Shown here piece by piece: positions 43,402 through 51,862 of a DNA stretch of 64,000 nt. The translations under genes and the position numbers were made by a program. A model generated the notes under the pieces. It searched no databases and was not told the DNA's origin. It worked only from the letters and a program-made list of their open reading frames with translations. Source of the stretch: Levilactobacillus cerevisiae (GTDB lineage Bacteria > Bacillota > Bacilli > Lactobacillales > Lactobacillaceae); NCBI RefSeq assembly GCF_003946245.1, contig NZ_RHNN01000009.1, positions 62,001-126,000 of the forward strand. Reading direction: 5' to 3'. The first letter of the stretch is position 1. The number at the start of each line of letters is the position of its first letter.

Positions 43402-44682
43402 ATGAAGAGATCGAAGAAGATCTATATTGGCATCGGCATTTTTTTAGGAATTCTTTTACTTTTCATCGTTCAAGCAACATTAAGTCGTTCAACATCAAAA
43501 CAGGTCACACCGAGTAATGAGATGACGATCAAGGCGTACAGCTTCTCACTTAAGGAGAGTGGGACTGCTTTTGACACGGCGATTCCATTGGCAGATGCTA
43601 GTGTCAAAATTTACGGCATTAACAGTAAGACTGGCAAGCAGATTTCGCTTGCTTCAACAACGACAAATGCAGCGGGTGTTATTAGGCATTTGAAGTTAAA
43701 GGCAACCAGAAAATTTGATCGGATTAAACTAACCTATTTTTTTGGTGAAAAGGCACGTGGCTATGCAATTACCTTAAAGGATGCTCGTTATCAAGTTAGC
43801 CACACACTTACAGTTCCCAAGAATCGGATATTAAGTTCCAAGCGGATCTCGGTTTACGAGACGCCTGCGGTTTCTTCTCAAATGTATTATCAGCTTGCAA
43901 GGTTGAACAGAACTTATGCGGATGTTTTTCGGAATCAATCGGCTGCTATAAAAGCTGCATCGTCATACATTGATATGAGCAGGGCCACGTTAAAACCGAT
44001 TGACCTGATTTATGACCCCACGTTAACTGATAGTCAAAGTTCTTTTCACAGTCGTGGAAAGAGTGATAACGATGGAGGCGTGATTCGCCGGCCAGTCATT
44101 TGTATCAATACCAGCAATCAGACTCAGATGACCATGAATTCCGCGGTCAGTCATGAGTGGGCTCATTGGAACATGTGGCGAGTCAACGATAAGCTAGCGG
44201 CGGGAAGTTACAGGAGTCATTCGGCTTATAACGTTGATCCAGGTGTTAGCTATAAGGAGGGCTGGGCAATTTTTCAACGATACCGGTATATGTATGGTCT
44301 GACCAAAGCTTTTGCCTATGATACGTTGGTTCAGAAAAACGCTTCACTTTACGGAAAATCAACAAATAATACAGTTTGGGGAGCCTTGAATGACTTGTTT
44401 GACATTAATTATGGAAAATATGCCGCGTTGGAGGACGATCCATTCGACGTTTATCAGCTATTTGTACATGGAAATGATAGTTTGGCCAATAAGGAACTTA
44501 TCAACGAGGGGCTGATGTACGGTGTAATGGTCAATAGCCGGGCAACGACTTTCAAAGAGTTTTATCAGTACTTGGCCACTTATGCAGATAAGTCTGCGGA
44601 TAAGACTATTAAGTCAAGGCTGGTTCGGGCCATGGCAGTAAATGGTATTGATAAGCATGGAAATTTTAAGGTGAAGGGTTAA
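43402..44682 (+). CDS. Secreted or anchored HEWAH zinc metalloprotease-like protein (zincin 2)
   Basis: A 426-residue paralogue of zincin 1. The N-terminus has one hydrophobic segment (about 7-26, KIYIGIGIFLGILLLFIV) without a clear cleavage site, so it may stay membrane-anchored. A Cna-B/transthyretin-like module follows (LADASVKIYGIN), then HEWAHWNMWR with the zinc motif at 241-245 and KEGWAIF with Glu276. The two zincins share order and many identical stretches but differ across the signal region. ATG 43402 is set by AGGAGG eight bases upstream. Function unknown; a wall or glycoprotein protease is inferred. Confidence 0.75.
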   Translation: MKRSKKIYIGIGIFLGILLLFIVQATLSRSTSKQVTPSNEMTIKAYSFSLKESGTAFDTAIPLADASVKIYGINSKTGKQISLASTTTNAAGVIRHLKLKATRKFDRIKLTYFFGEKARGYAITLKDARYQVSHTLTVPKNRILSSKRISVYETPAVSSQMYYQLARLNRTYADVFRNQSAAIKAASSYIDMSRATLKPIDLIYDPTLTDSQSSFHSRGKSDNDGGVIRRPVICINTSNQTQMTMNSAVSHEWAHWNMWRVNDKLAAGSYRSHSAYNVDPGVSYKEGWAIFQRYRYMYGLTKAFAYDTLVQKNASLYGKSTNNTVWGALNDLFDINYGKYAALEDDPFDVYQLFVHGNDSLANKELINEGLMYGVMVNSRATTFKEFYQYLATYADKSADKTIKSRLVRAMAVNGIDKHGNFKVKG

Positions 44683-44701
44683 ACGTTGTACGATGATGCG
44701 T

Positions 44702-44747
44702 AAAAGGACGGTATCGGTGAAGGCCAATCCACCGGTGCCGTCCTTTT
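44702..44747. terminator. Terminator, copy 2 of the duplicated hairpin
   Basis: AAAAGGACGG...CCGTCCTTTTT, near-identical to 43142-43176, with one compensated change (TATCGG...TGGTACC against TATCGG...CGGTGCC). A and T runs on the two sides let it serve zincin 2 and the convergent cutC. Confidence 0.85.
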
Positions 44748-44759
44748 TAGGTGCAACTC

Positions 44760-45395
44760 TTAAAAGTCTAAAACGTGTTGCCCATACACCAAATTCACGT
44801 GTAAGTCGTCTGCCACTTGTTGGGCCGTTGCTGCCGTAACGGTTGCGGGAACTAGTGTGACACCATCCGCATCCGCCAAGCGCTTGCTGGCAGTCCAGTC
44901 TGCGAGCTGGTCGTTGGCAGCGGTTCCAGCGCTTAACACGCGGTCGACGCCCTGACTGGCTATCCAATCTAACGCAGTCCCGCGGTCCTGGGGCCGGATT
45001 TGATCGAAGGCTTGGCCAAATGTCAGCGTCATCCCACCAGCCGCCGCAATCAGCGTGCTCAGAACTTCGACGTCTAACTGGTTTTGGTCGGTGAGAGCGC
45101 CGAAAATGGCACCGTCAACGCCCAGCTGTTGGGCCTCCAACAGGTCGGCTTCCATCATTTTAATTTCCACGCCGTTGTAGGGGGCGTTGCCACCGCGGGG
45201 GGCGATGATCAAGTCCAAGGACACCTGGTGTTCATGGGCGTACCGCACGGCCTCGGCCATGACCCCTTTACTGACGGTTGTTCCGCCAACGGCCAGGTTA
45301 TCGGCCAGAGCGACGTGCTTGGCCCCGGCACGAATGGCGGCGGGGAGGTCTGTATAATTTTCTAGTAACGGTTCAACTAAGAGCAAAATCGTCAT
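44760..45395 (-). CDS. cutC: CutC-family copper homeostasis protein
   Basis: A 211-residue TIM-barrel protein of the CutC family, once linked to copper tolerance; the biochemical function is unsettled. Signatures are LVEPLLENYTDLPAAIRAGAKHV at the start (VENY-type), MIAPRGGN as LIIAPRGGNAPY, and GADGVVFG as GVDGAIFGAL. The ATG at 45395 lies against its Shine-Dalgarno (AGAAAGG), so a TTG three codons later is an alternative start. No copper genes are adjacent. Confidence 0.85.
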   Translation of the reverse strand: MTILLLVEPLLENYTDLPAAIRAGAKHVALADNLAVGGTTVSKGVMAEAVRYAHEHQVSLDLIIAPRGGNAPYNGVEIKMMEADLLEAQQLGVDGAIFGALTDQNQLDVEVLSTLIAAAGGMTLTFGQAFDQIRPQDRGTALDWIASQGVDRVLSAGTAANDQLADWTASKRLADADGVTLVPATVTAATAQQVADDLHVNLVYGQHVLDF

Positions 45396-45476
45396 CCTTT
45401 CTTCGCTTGCTTGACGCAAAGCGGCTAACAGTATGGTACAATATATCCACTCATCCGGGTTACATTGTCGTTGACA

Positions 45477-45661
45477 GCGCCTTACCGGGCGGCGAAAATA
45501 AGTCGGAACGCGGTGGGCGGACACCCGAAGCCAAAAGGCGGTCTTCGGGCTTGTTTTGAGCCACATAAGTCGTGTCTCAAAAGCACCAATTCCCTAACCG
45601 GCCAAAGTCGCCGCTAAGGGAATTCCCACGGCTGAACTTATTTTCGCCGCCCTAACGGCTG
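45477..45661. repeat. RE-1 element, copy c (perfect outer arm)
   Basis: A non-coding structured repeat in the cutC-permease spacer (45396-45876). The outer stem is 17 bp and perfect: GGGCGGCGAAAATAAGT (45487-45503) with its complement at 45636-45652. GTGGG (45513-45517) pairs with CCCAC (45625-45629). Hairpin 1, CCCGAAG (45524-45530) with CTTCGGG (45543-45549), encloses the core GGCGGTCT. Hairpin 2 is TTTTGAG (45554-45560) with CTCAAAA (45576-45582). Hairpin 3 is AATTCCCT (45588-45595) with AGGGAATT (45617-45624). Together these make a four-way junction plan. Confidence 0.88.
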
Positions 45662-45876
45662 ACGTGGTATCCCGAATGGTGAGGTTATCGTTGTGGTGGC
45701 CAGCGCGGCGTGGCCACAATGATGTTAGAGTTCTGATGATCAGCCATTAGATATGGCGATGAATCACTTGCCGGGTAAGAAGTACAGTATTCTTGCAAAT
45801 GATACCACAGCAATGTAACGGCCATCAGCAAGAGCTCAAAATCCACTTACATAAATCAATTCAAGGAGTGACCCAT

Positions 45877-47061
45877 TTGAAATCGGAACTCAAACAGCAC
45901 CGGTCGTGGTTTTGGAACTGGGTCGTTAACAATCGGCTGGTTTCCATTCTAACAATCACGCTCCTTATTTTACTCATTTTACTGGTCTTAAGTAAAGTCC
46001 CATGGCTCGCAACGCCCTTTATTTTGGTGGGGCAGATCTTGGGACTGCCCATTATCCTGGCCGGAGTCGGCTATTACCTGATGAATCCAGTAGTTGATCT
46101 GCTGGAGAAGCGGGGCGTTCGGCGTAGTTGGTCAATCGTTGGCCTGTTTATCGTCGTGGCCCTTCTGTTGGCGTGGGGTGTCATCAGCCTGATTCCCATG
46201 GTTCAACGGCAGACGACCGCCCTGATTACCGAGTGGCCGGACTACTGGCACCAAATTACGCAGACCAGCCTGCAGTGGCTCCAGGACGACCGACTCGATG
46301 GTATCCGCAAGCAGCTAGACCAGTTTAACCAGCATCTGTCGGCCAGTTCATCCTCCGCCATCTCCAGTCTGGCCAAGAATACGGTCAGTTCCGTTGGCGG
46401 CATCGTCAGCCGGGTCGTGTCCATCGTGGTGGCCATTGTGACCGCGCCGTTCATTCTGTTTTATCTCTTACGGGACGGCCATCAATTGCCCACTTATTTA
46501 TCCCGGTTGTTACCGGTTAGCCGGCGAGAATCCGTCGTGAAACTCTTACGTGAAATGAACCGTCAAGTCAGTAACTACGTTCGGGGCCAACTGGTCGTCG
46601 CGTTTATCGTGGCCGTGTTGTTCTACGTTGGTTTCTTGATTGTGGGGTTGAAATTTGCGCTACTGCTGGGCATCGTGGCTGGTGTTCTCAATCTGGTTCC
46701 GTACCTCGGTTCCTTTTTAGCCATGATACCCGCCGTAGTGGTCGCCGCATTCGTGTCCCCGTGGATGCTGGTCAAGGTGTTGATCGTCTTCGTCATTGAA
46801 CAGACGTTAGAAGGACGAATCATTTCACCGCTCGTGTTGGGAAGTTCACTCAAAATTCACCCGTTAACGATTATTTTTATTTTATTGATTGCCGGCAAGG
46901 CCTTTGGCGTGTTGGGCGTGGTCCTCGGGATTCCGGGGTACGCCGTCATCCGGGTCGTTGCCACCGAGATTTTCCGTTGGTACCAGAACTTTGTTGGCGG
47001 CTATGAAGACCCACAGCCCATCATTGCAGAAACAGGAGAGAAAGCTCATGAAGAAGATTGA
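45877..47061 (+). CDS. AI-2E/PerM family membrane permease
   Basis: A 394-residue polytopic protein with about seven membrane segments. Typical family features are the N-terminal pair (LVSILTITLLILLILLVLS; ILGLPIILAGVGYYLMNPVV), a charged extracytoplasmic domain (about 100-165), and the conserved LNLVPYLGSFLAMIPAV. Members export AI-2 in some enterics; in Gram-positives the substrate is mostly unknown and Na+/H+ antiport has been suggested. The TTG at 45877 is chosen because AAGGAG stands nine bases upstream. It overlaps rlmA by 14 bases, so the two are co-translated. Confidence 0.85.
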   Translation: MKSELKQHRSWFWNWVVNNRLVSILTITLLILLILLVLSKVPWLATPFILVGQILGLPIILAGVGYYLMNPVVDLLEKRGVRRSWSIVGLFIVVALLLAWGVISLIPMVQRQTTALITEWPDYWHQITQTSLQWLQDDRLDGIRKQLDQFNQHLSASSSSAISSLAKNTVSSVGGIVSRVVSIVVAIVTAPFILFYLLRDGHQLPTYLSRLLPVSRRESVVKLLREMNRQVSNYVRGQLVVAFIVAVLFYVGFLIVGLKFALLLGIVAGVLNLVPYLGSFLAMIPAVVVAAFVSPWMLVKVLIVFVIEQTLEGRIISPLVLGSSLKIHPLTIIFILLIAGKAFGVLGVVLGIPGYAVIRVVATEIFRWYQNFVGGYEDPQPIIAETGEKAHEED

Positions 47062-47902
47062 TCAAGCGGCAACGTTCTTGGCCGCGCACACCCAGCTATT
47101 CCGTTGCCCGGTGTGTCTCGAACCCTACGCCACTGTGGCAGGTCACAGTCTGATTTGTCCCAACGGTCATAACGTTGATTTGTCCAAGAAGGGGACGCTG
47201 TACTTTATGCAGCGCGCCGTGGCTAGCGAGTATGATAACGCCATGTTAGCGGCCCGGCGGCGGATGTTGCAGGCCGGCTTATTTGCCGGGATTACCGATG
47301 CCTTTGCCGCTAAACTGCCGGCGACACCACAAACGATTTTGGACGTTGGTTGTGGGGAAGGAACGCCGCTGGATGATGTGCTGAAGGGCCGGCGTGGCCA
47401 GGATGCGGCGGTTGGCTTTGATTTATCGAAGCCCGGGATTAATTTAGCCACGCAACTCGACAACGATGCCTTCTTCTGTGTGGCTGACCTGGCCCAAATG
47501 CCGTTCGCTGATCACCAATTCACGGCGATTCTCGACCTGTTTTCACCGTCAGCTTACAATGAGTTCAACCGTGTCTTGGCCCCCGGTGGTCAGTTGTTAA
47601 AGGTGATTCCCAATCCGGACTACCTGATTGAACTGCGCCAGGCCATTTTCCCCGCGGGGAGTGCGCACGCCAGTTACGACAATAGTAACGTGCTTGAACT
47701 GTTCCAAAAGCACTATCCCAACGCCACCGCAGAGCGGATTCACTACCAGGTACCGGTGCCGACTGACTTGTTTGCCGACCTGATGTTAATGACGCCGATG
47801 CACTGGGGCGCAGACGAAGCACGCTTGGCAGAGGTCAAGGCAAATCCGTTCCCAGCAATCACGGTTGACGTGACCCTGTTAACCGCTGAGGGCGTGAAGT
47901 AA
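47048..47902 (+). CDS. rlmA: 23S rRNA (guanine-N1-)-methyltransferase RlmA
   Basis: A 284-residue SAM methyltransferase. An N-terminal zinc ribbon FRCPVCLEPY...LICPNGHNVD binds zinc and RNA, followed by the SAM loop ILDVGCGEGTPL and the characteristic FSPSAYNEFNRVLAPGGQLL. Gram-positive RlmA-II modifies G748 in the macrolide tunnel. Its ATG has GGAGAG upstream and lies inside the preceding gene. Confidence 0.92.
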   Translation: MKKIDQAATFLAAHTQLFRCPVCLEPYATVAGHSLICPNGHNVDLSKKGTLYFMQRAVASEYDNAMLAARRRMLQAGLFAGITDAFAAKLPATPQTILDVGCGEGTPLDDVLKGRRGQDAAVGFDLSKPGINLATQLDNDAFFCVADLAQMPFADHQFTAILDLFSPSAYNEFNRVLAPGGQLLKVIPNPDYLIELRQAIFPAGSAHASYDNSNVLELFQKHYPNATAERIHYQVPVPTDLFADLMLMTPMHWGADEARLAEVKANPFPAITVDVTLLTAEGVK

Positions 47903-47929
47903 AACGTTTAAAGAAAAAGTTAAAAATGC

Positions 47930-47958
47930 TTGTGAACCTGACAAGACAGTGTTATATT
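47930..47958 (+). promoter_or_regulatory. Promoter of a candidate small RNA
   Basis: TTGTGA (47930-47935), a 17-base spacer, and TATATT (47953-47958). It predicts a start near 47965 and has no good open frame behind it. Confidence 0.65.
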
Positions 47959-47964
47959 AATCGA

Positions 47965-48071
47965 TGAGAAATCGTTTGGCAGTCACCATCAGTTTTGCTG
48001 TTGATGGCTGGCAAGTAGCACTTCACTAAAGCAGTCCCTCGCCGTGCCCACACCGAGGAGCTGCTTTTTTT
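47965..48071 (+). ncRNA. Candidate small RNA of about 105 nt
   Basis: It lies between the promoter above and a terminator-like hairpin, AAAGCAG (48028-48034) with CTGCTTT (48061-48067), ending in seven T. A first hairpin, CCATCA with TGATGG (about 47984-48007), precedes it. There is no start codon with an RBS. This could be an independent sRNA, or the leader of the disrupted MucBP gene that ends prematurely. No family is recognised. Confidence 0.5.
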
Positions 48072-48273
48072 CGTGCTCTTTGGAAGTTTACACTGTATAA
48101 GGCACCGAATTATGGTATACACTAATCTTGTACATAGATGTTAATTGTAAGAGGATGAGTGTTGCAGAATATCTGTAGTGATTGGGCGTATGAATGCTCA
48201 CAAAAAATCTTTGAAAAGTGGTGCTAACAAATATTTTTAAGGGTAATGTGGGGCAATAAGTGTAAACATAGGT

Positions 48274-48299
48274 TATAATTAATTATGAAAACGGTTTCT
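48274..48299 (+). promoter_or_regulatory. -10 box with an overlapping cre site for the MucBP gene
   Basis: TATAAT (48274-48279) is followed by the cre-like TGAAAACGGTTTCT (48286-48299), which covers the expected start of transcription, a repressive position for CcpA. The same 14-mer stands upstream of the adhesin gene. Confidence 0.6.
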
Positions 48300-48329
48300 T
48301 AAACTATGATAATTAGAGGGAGTGAAAAA

Positions 48330-49970
48330 ATGAAATGGCGGCGATATTTGATAGCGGGGTGCGTTGGTTTATTGGTAGGGCTAATTGGCGTGAGTGGGCA
48401 ACAAACACCTCACTATGTTCAGGCACAGGCGGATACCCAAGAGATTAGCTTTCAGGTGACCCCATTTGATGAGGATAATCCAAATGGCTTACCGCCTTAT
48501 GGTATATCAGCTCAGGGGATGACTACGAGTGCGTTAAGAGTACCAACTTCAGGACCATCAATTACTACCTTGGTTGAGGTTAGTTCAGACAGTTTGACTA
48601 ATCGAAAGGTGCTAGCCAGTTATACGGCTAATAGTAGCGATACTACGAGTCTAGGAAACGATATTCCTGCATACTACAGGACGATTTCTGATACAGATAA
48701 TGGGATTTGGACGAGAGCTGATTTAGCTTATATCTATAAGCAACATGAACTAACGGATACTCAAAGTGCGGCAAATTTGAATGCATTAGACAATTTTAAC
48801 GGCTATTGGAAAGATCTGCTGGAGGCTTCCGATACGGGTAATTTCGATTTGAACCGGTCGCCGTATACTTTAGATCAGCCAAAATTTGAGTCGCTGTTAG
48901 ATGAGCAATTTGATCTACAAACGGGTACTGTGAATGTTCCGTGGAAGAAGTCGACTGCCAACATGACGGTCTTATTTAAGACCTCGGATGGTAGCACCTT
49001 ACCAAATAAGTTAGAGGGAGCGGATGGTGCGCAGGTTCCGGAACCTAAGAAAGATATCACTGGATACCCAGGTGAAGTGGTCAACGATGAAGCCTTTATT
49101 CCAACGTTTACCGGTTACACAGCAGATAAGTCGTCCGTAACGTTCAACGCAGACGACAGCCAAACCGAAACGGTGGTCTACATCACGGACGCCGACCTTA
49201 AGACCACGACAATCCATTACCAGTACGCCGATGGCACGACCGCAGCACCGGACGCTGTGAAATATGGGTACAAGAATGCAACGGGTTAGGAACCCAGTTC
49301 AACGGTAACTTCGCCAACTATCACCGGTTTCACGGCTTCGCAGGCGTCCGTTCCCGTGAACTTTGACTACGCAGGGAAGACTGCCGACATAACGGTGACC
49401 TATACGAAGGCGGCCTCCGGATCCACGGGTAACTCTGCGGCGACGACCGATTCGTCTAGTACCAGTTCGACACCTGATGTAACAGCAAACAAGGCTGATG
49501 AGAAAGCGCCAGTTCAGAAAGAAACTATTTACGCGATTAAGAAATTGGGATTGTACCGTACGCCCAATTTTTCCAAGCAAACGCGAGAATTGTATTACGC
49601 TAAACGCACCCGGACTAACCGGCCCCAATTCGTAGTGACGGGGTATGCCCGTTCCAAGCAGGGCCGCTTGCGGTACAAGGTTGTGGATGTGAATCACGAT
49701 AGGCGGACAGCTGGCAAAGTCGGGTACATCACGGCAAATGATGCTTTCACCACCGCAACCTATTACCAAAGCAATCCCAAACGGGTGAAGGTTCTGCGCG
49801 ATGGGGTGAAGAGTTACCGTCAAGTTTCTTTGAAGACGGTCGGACACCGTTACCGGCAAGGTCAGGTCTTGAAAGTAAAGAAGCTGGTACGGTACCATTT
49901 GACGACTCGCCTGCTATTGCGCAACGGGGAATACGTTTCAGCGAATAAGACATTGAGTATTAAGCAGTAA
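48330..49970 (+). pseudogene. Secreted MucBP/DUF5776-like protein interrupted by an amber codon
   Basis: The frame opens at ATG 48330 (GAGGGAG upstream) with a signal peptide (about 1-33, ending VQAQA). It continues through a 190-residue unknown domain (with IWTRADLAYIYKQHE), a MucBP-like repeat (NMTVLFKTSDGSTL onward) and the first half of a second (TTTIHYQYADGT). TAG at 49287-49289 stops it. The very next codons continue in the same frame through the rest of the second MucBP (ITGFTASQASVPVNFDYAG) and a basic DUF5776-like C-terminal domain ending at 49970. No base is gained or lost, so one substitution explains the break. The full product would be about 546 residues. Without read-through, a 319-residue fragment lacking the wall-binding end is made. 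Confidence 0.8.
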
Positions 49971-50013
49971 TACGATGTGTGATTTTCAGTTCTTAAACCA
50001 TAACGTACCAAAC

Positions 50014-50049
50014 AAAACGACCTTGGGACAGTAGTCTCAAGGTCGTTTG
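50014..50049. terminator. Bidirectional terminator between two convergent surface genes
   Basis: AAACGACCTTGGGA (50015-50028) pairs with CTCAAGGTCGTTT, with an A run on one side and a T-rich tail on the other. Confidence 0.85.
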
Positions 50050-50137
50050 TTGTCACGTAGAGTTGTTTGAACAGGCTAGTGATCGTTAGGAACGTTGGAA
50101 CGTCGGCAACGGTCACTGGTGAAAGGGGTGATTGGGG

Positions 50138-51478
50138 TTACTGTTTCCGGTCGCGAAGACCCAGAAATCCACCAAGTAAACTGGTCAGGAGTAAGACTGT
50201 GCCAGCGAGAACTACACCGTTAGACTGGTGGTCATTAGTCTGTGGCAGCGTGCCCGGCTTGTTTGCTGCTGAGCCGGTGGCTACTGGATTAGCCGTCGCT
50301 GATTGACTTGCTGAGGTTGTTCCAGCAGCTTGCGTTCCAGCGGTTGACCCGTTGGTGCCGCTTGTTCCAGATTGACTACCACCAGTTGGGGCAATGGTAG
50401 CGGATTGGCCGCCATTATTGCTGGTAGTGGTTGCAGGATGGTCAACACTTGGCTTGTTTTCAGATGATTGGTTGTAAACGTCTTCACCGGAAACGGAAGT
50501 CCCAGGGTGTTCAGGTTCTTGAGGTGTTACAGCTGGGGATTCAGTCCCTGGCTTTTCAGTCGTCCCAGAGCCATCGCCAGGGAAGTCGATGCCAGGTTGT
50601 TGGGTACCTGGTTTTTCAATACCAGGTTTCTCAGTACTTGGTGTTTCGGTCCCAGGGTTCTCTGTTCCGGGCTTCTCTGTTCCAGGATTTTCAGTTCCGG
50701 GCTTCTCAGTCCCGGGGTTTTCAGTCCCAGGTGTTTCGGTCCCAGGATTCTCAGTTCCGGGATTCTCAGTCCCAGGATTCTCAGTCCCAGGATTCTCAGT
50801 CCCAGGATTCTCGGTCCCAGGGTTCTCGGTCCCAGGGTTTTCGGTTCCAGGATTCTCGGTCCCAGGGTTTTCGGTCCCAGGGTTTTCAGTCCCAGGGTTT
50901 TCGGTTCCAGGATTCTCAGTCCCTGGATTTTCAATCCCTGGTGTCTCTGTCCCTGGGCCTTCAATTCCTGGACCTTCATTGCCAGGCCCGGGATCCACAA
51001 CTGGTGGTGTAGTAACTTCTTCTTTGCCGGCTCCGTTGACCTCAAAAGTAATAAAGCCTTTCCGACTGTATTTCGGATTTGAAAAGTAACTGTTGAAGGT
51101 ACTGTAGCCGACGTGACTATCCTTGGTCACGGTGGTCATCCCCGCCAAGACAACGTTGTCATTTCCAATCAGCTTAAACGACCGTGTGCGGGTGACGTTG
51201 ACGTTACTAGGAATGTAGAATTCCATGGTGTCGCCGGAGACCATCTTTTCAGTTTTGGGGATGGCCCAACTGTATTTCACATCGTAAACGCCAGTCTTTG
51301 GCAGTACCACGGTGTGACTCATGACCTTGCCACCCGGGTCCGAGACAATTTTAGCGTCACGTGCATCGACTCCAGTTGCGGTAACGACTTTCGCCTGAGC
51401 CTTGATTGGGGACTCAAACAAGAAGATGGCTGCTAGGCTGGAGGTAACGAGTAACACGACTTTTGATTCTTTGCGCAT
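50138..51478 (-). CDS. LPQTND-anchored wall protein with PGTEN pentapeptide stalk
   Basis: A 446-residue surface protein. The signal peptide is about 1-29. A beta-rich N-domain of about 30-165 (VKYSWAIPKTEKMVSGDTMEFYIP) resembles the SdrG/collagen-adhesin Ig fold but is much shorter than a full ligand-binding pair. About 25 repeats of PGTEN or close variants follow. The C-terminal part is Ser/Thr/Gln-rich. The sorting signal is LPQTND, a hydrophobic segment and the RDRKQ tail, so a sortase anchors it. AAGGAGGAA precedes the ATG. The repeats make long open frames on the other strand, which are not genes. It is convergent with the broken MucBP gene. Confidence 0.85.
   Translation of the reverse strand: MRKESKVVLLVTSSLAAIFLFESPIKAQAKVVTATGVDARDAKIVSDPGGKVMSHTVVLPKTGVYDVKYSWAIPKTEKMVSGDTMEFYIPSNVNVTRTRSFKLIGNDNVVLAGMTTVTKDSHVGYSTFNSYFSNPKYSRKGFITFEVNGAGKEEVTTPPVVDPGPGNEGPGIEGPGTETPGIENPGTENPGTENPGTENPGTENPGTENPGTENPGTENPGTENPGTENPGTENPGTENPGTENPGTETPGTENPGTEKPGTENPGTEKPGTENPGTETPSTEKPGIEKPGTQQPGIDFPGDGSGTTEKPGTESPAVTPQEPEHPGTSVSGEDVYNQSSENKPSVDHPATTTSNNGGQSATIAPTGGSQSGTSGTNGSTAGTQAAGTTSASQSATANPVATGSAANKPGTLPQTNDHQSNGVVLAGTVLLLTSLLGGFLGLRDRKQ
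50600..50985 (-). repeat. 15-bp tandem coding repeat (PGTEN)
   Basis: About 25 near-identical 15-base units encode the stalk of the wall protein. Variation is mostly silent or swaps ENP for ETP/EKP. Length polymorphism between strains is expected. Confidence 0.92.
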
Positions 51479-51862
51479 AAATAATTCCTCCTTAGCAAAG
51501 CTTAACTACACCCACAACCTACCACGTTCAGGCGGGGGCTCCCAGTTATCAAGTTGGTTTGTTCAGTGACTAGCGATTGGCTAATCCTTGTATTGTCGCG
51601 GTTTACCATGTTCACTCTTGTGCAGACTGAATCAATGAGGTAGCTGGCTTGCTTTTGGGATAAGTCATTTTGAGGGTGAAAATATTGCTAAACGAGTTTG
51701 CTGCAAACTGATTATTAGTCGAAAATATTGGGGAACGACCATGGTGCGTTCGTGATGATGGCCCAATTATTTTGCCGCGCCAGCCCTTGTCAAAGGCCCC
51801 CCGGAATGGCTATAATAATGGAACAGAACGAATGTTTGATAACAGAACGGAGAAGAGAATTT
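51479..51862. other. Divergent spacer with the trmL promoter
   Basis: Non-coding. TTGTCA (51787-51792), an 18-base spacer and TATAAT (51811-51816) form a good promoter for trmL, with the start of transcription about 40 bases before its ATG. The promoter of the minus-strand wall protein must also lie here but is not clear. Confidence 0.65.

Noticed and set aside
47965-48071. A riboswitch or T-box leader for the MucBP gene
   Set aside because: No T-box sequence or known riboswitch core is visible, and the gene downstream has its own -10 box after the terminator.
50431-51089. Plus-strand open frames opposite the PGTEN repeat gene (for example a VPGFS repeat of 166 codons)
   Set aside because: They are shadows of the 15-base repeat on the other strand; the minus-strand frame has a signal peptide, RBS and LPQTND anchor.
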